Below, piece by piece: positions 59,280 through 60,626 of a stretch of DNA of 60,626 bases. Position 1 is the first letter of the stretch. Each line of letters begins with the position of its first letter. Source of the DNA: Blastocatellia bacterium UBA7656 (GTDB lineage: Bacteria; Acidobacteriota; Blastocatellia; UBA7656); NCBI GenBank assembly GCA_002483445.1, contig DLHY01000036.1, positions 1 through 60,626 on the forward strand. The letters run 5' to 3'. The notes under the pieces are model-generated. The model was not told the origin of the DNA. It did no database searches and saw only the letters and a program-made list of their open reading frames with translations. The position numbers and the translations under genes were made by a program.

Positions 59280-60551
59280 ATGAACTGGTCAAGCATAAAA
59301 GAGAACTCTACTCTCGCTATGGAGACGCTCGTCGCGCACAAGTTTCGCGCCTCTCTCACCATACTTGGCGTCTTCATAGGCGTTTTAGTCATCGTGGCGA
59401 TGGCCGCCGTTTTGAACGGGTTTCGCCAGACGGTGCTCGATAACGCCGAAAGCTTCGGCACGCGCAATGTCTATGTCTGGCGCTGGCCGTTCATTCCTAC
59501 GGGCAAGCTCTCGCCTGAAGTGCTCAATCGCAAGCCGCTTACTTATGAAGACGCCATAGCGGTTGAGGAAGGAGCGCCCGCAGTCGAGTATGTTTATCCG
59601 GGACTGGCCTCGAGCATTCCCGAAGATATGGGAGGGATGCCGCCGATTCCTCCTGAAGTGAAGTATCGCGACCGGGTGATGTCGCGCTCGCAGGTGATAG
59701 GGACGTTCCCGGTTGGCGAGCTTGTGATGAATCTGAAACTCGACGCGGGCCGATTCATCAACGAGATCGAGACCCGGCATCGCGCCTACGCGTGCGCTCT
59801 CGGATTCAATGTCGCCGAAGCTCTCTTCCCGGCTGAAGACCCTGTAGGAAAAGTGATAAACGTAGGCGGGCAGGAATTCACCGTCGTCGGCGCTGTTTCA
59901 AAATTGAAAGCAGGCCCCTTCGGGTCCGAAAATCAGGATGACAATAACGTATATATCCCTTACTGGACTTTTCGAAAGATGTACCCGAACATCAAGGATC
60001 ACTTCATCATCATGCGAACCCACGAAGGGCAGATGAAGGAAGGGATCGCTCAACTGGAACAGATACTGCGTCAGCGCCGCAACGTTCCTCTGGACAAGGA
60101 CAACGACTTCGAGATCGGCACGCCCGAAAGTTTTATCAGCACGTTTGACGACATCGTGAGCGCGGTGTTTGGCGTGATGATGATAATTTCCTCTATAGCG
60201 TTCATGGTGGGCGGCGTGGGCGTGATGAATATAATGCTGGTAGCCGTGACTGAGCGGACTAAAGAGATAGGCATACGCAAAGCGGTCGGCGCAAAGCGCA
60301 GCGACATCATCTGGCAGTTTCTCACGGAAGCGATGGCGCTGACGGGCGCGGGCGGCATAGCAGGTTTGCTGTTCGGCTGGTTTATGTCGTGGGCGGTGAC
60401 AAGCCTTGTGCCTGCGCTATCGATGAAGATACCGTTTTGGGCGGCGGCATTCGGATTCTTCGGCTCGGTGACAGTAGGGATGGTCTTCGGCCTGTGGCCC
60501 GCGATCAAAGCCGCGCGGCTCGACCCGATAGCCGCGCTCAGGCATGAATAG
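59280..60551 (+). CDS. MacB/FtsX-like ABC transporter permease, second
   Basis: A 423-residue paralog of the preceding permease: ASLTILGVFIGVLVIVAMAA at the N-terminus, a periplasmic domain, and VTERTKEIGIRKAVGAKRSD with the end WPAIKAARLDPIAALRHE. The two probably form a heterodimer. The ATG at 59280 follows a repeat and has no ribosome site, so expression may depend on reinitiation or RNA structure. Confidence 0.93.
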   Translation: MNWSSIKENSTLAMETLVAHKFRASLTILGVFIGVLVIVAMAAVLNGFRQTVLDNAESFGTRNVYVWRWPFIPTGKLSPEVLNRKPLTYEDAIAVEEGAPAVEYVYPGLASSIPEDMGGMPPIPPEVKYRDRVMSRSQVIGTFPVGELVMNLKLDAGRFINEIETRHRAYACALGFNVAEALFPAEDPVGKVINVGGQEFTVVGAVSKLKAGPFGSENQDDNNVYIPYWTFRKMYPNIKDHFIIMRTHEGQMKEGIAQLEQILRQRRNVPLDKDNDFEIGTPESFISTFDDIVSAVFGVMMIISSIAFMVGGVGVMNIMLVAVTERTKEIGIRKAVGAKRSDIIWQFLTEAMALTGAGGIAGLLFGWFMSWAVTSLVPALSMKIPFWAAAFGFFGSVTVGMVFGLWPAIKAARLDPIAALRHE

Positions 60552-60603
60552 ATGTTAGAGACCAGATGTTAGATGATAGTAAGGGACTGCTTATCTAACA
60601 TCT
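60550..60603. repeat. AGATGTTAG-type hairpin repeat, copy 3
   Basis: Left arm agatgttagagaccagatgt begins on the last two bases of the second permease stop TAG, exactly as copy 2 does at the first permease. Right arm ttatctaacatct ends at 60603. The remaining bases to 60626 show no gene. Confidence 0.7.
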
Positions 60604-60626
60604 GCTCAGTAGCTTGGGAAAGCGTA

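Overview
The window looks like a chromosomal segment of an Acidobacteriota bacterium, probably class Blastocatellia. This rests on gene style: an ECF sigma factor paired with a TPR-bearing Ser/Thr kinase, a VWFA-related secreted protein, large secreted CarboxypepD_reg/BNR proteins, moderate GC, and many AGGAGG-type ribosome sites with occasional TTG/GTG starts. No rRNA, tRNA, CRISPR array, transposase or phage structural gene was seen.

Layout. 1-3.5 kb: tail of a secreted protein, then a Ser/Thr kinase and its ECF sigma factor. 3.6-9.5 kb: a GEVED/CarboxypepD_reg secreted protein, a BNR-repeat secreted protein and a DUF3291 protein. 9.5-17.4 kb: rhomboid protease, S41 protease, AI-2E family permease, HD phosphohydrolase, a thioredoxin-like protein divergent from a PQQ dehydrogenase with a cytochrome c domain. 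17.4-23.7 kb: an overlapping three-gene phosphorelay operon. 24.0-33.4 kb: an operon DUF2892-TolC-adaptor-RND-VWA-MBL/rhodanese, divergent from an ArsR regulator across two interleaved sigma70-like promoters. 33.4-39.9 kb: histidine genes hisZ-hisG-unknown-hisD-hisC-aspartic protease-hisB-hisH. 40.0-43.1 kb: a 34-residue membrane microprotein, a PDZ membrane protein, folK and a PIN/UPF0175 toxin-antitoxin pair. 43.2-46.7 kb: a compact lipid operon (ACP, AMP ligase, DAGK-like kinase, PlsC).

46.8-51.2 kb is an accessory island. A RelE-like/XRE pair sits between two 106-bp direct repeats that copy the start of the ACP gene. Next to it are an XRE regulator and DNA methyltransferase that abut, tail to tail, a DUF262-HNH nuclease-like gene and a small conserved gene. 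I consider this a candidate restriction-modification-like system. A DUF6602 PD-(D/E)XK-like gene (55.1-56.1 kb) lies between two acyl-CoA ligases. The window ends with two MacB/FtsX-like permeases without an ATPase in view.

The 47-60 kb half is also rich in small non-coding repeats: a pair of elements with TATAGCGG-type inverted ends (the other copy lies at 32.9 kb), a 9-bp tandem repeat with an inverted partner, a large multi-hairpin element, and three AGATGTTAG-type hairpins that touch the ABC permease stop and start codons.
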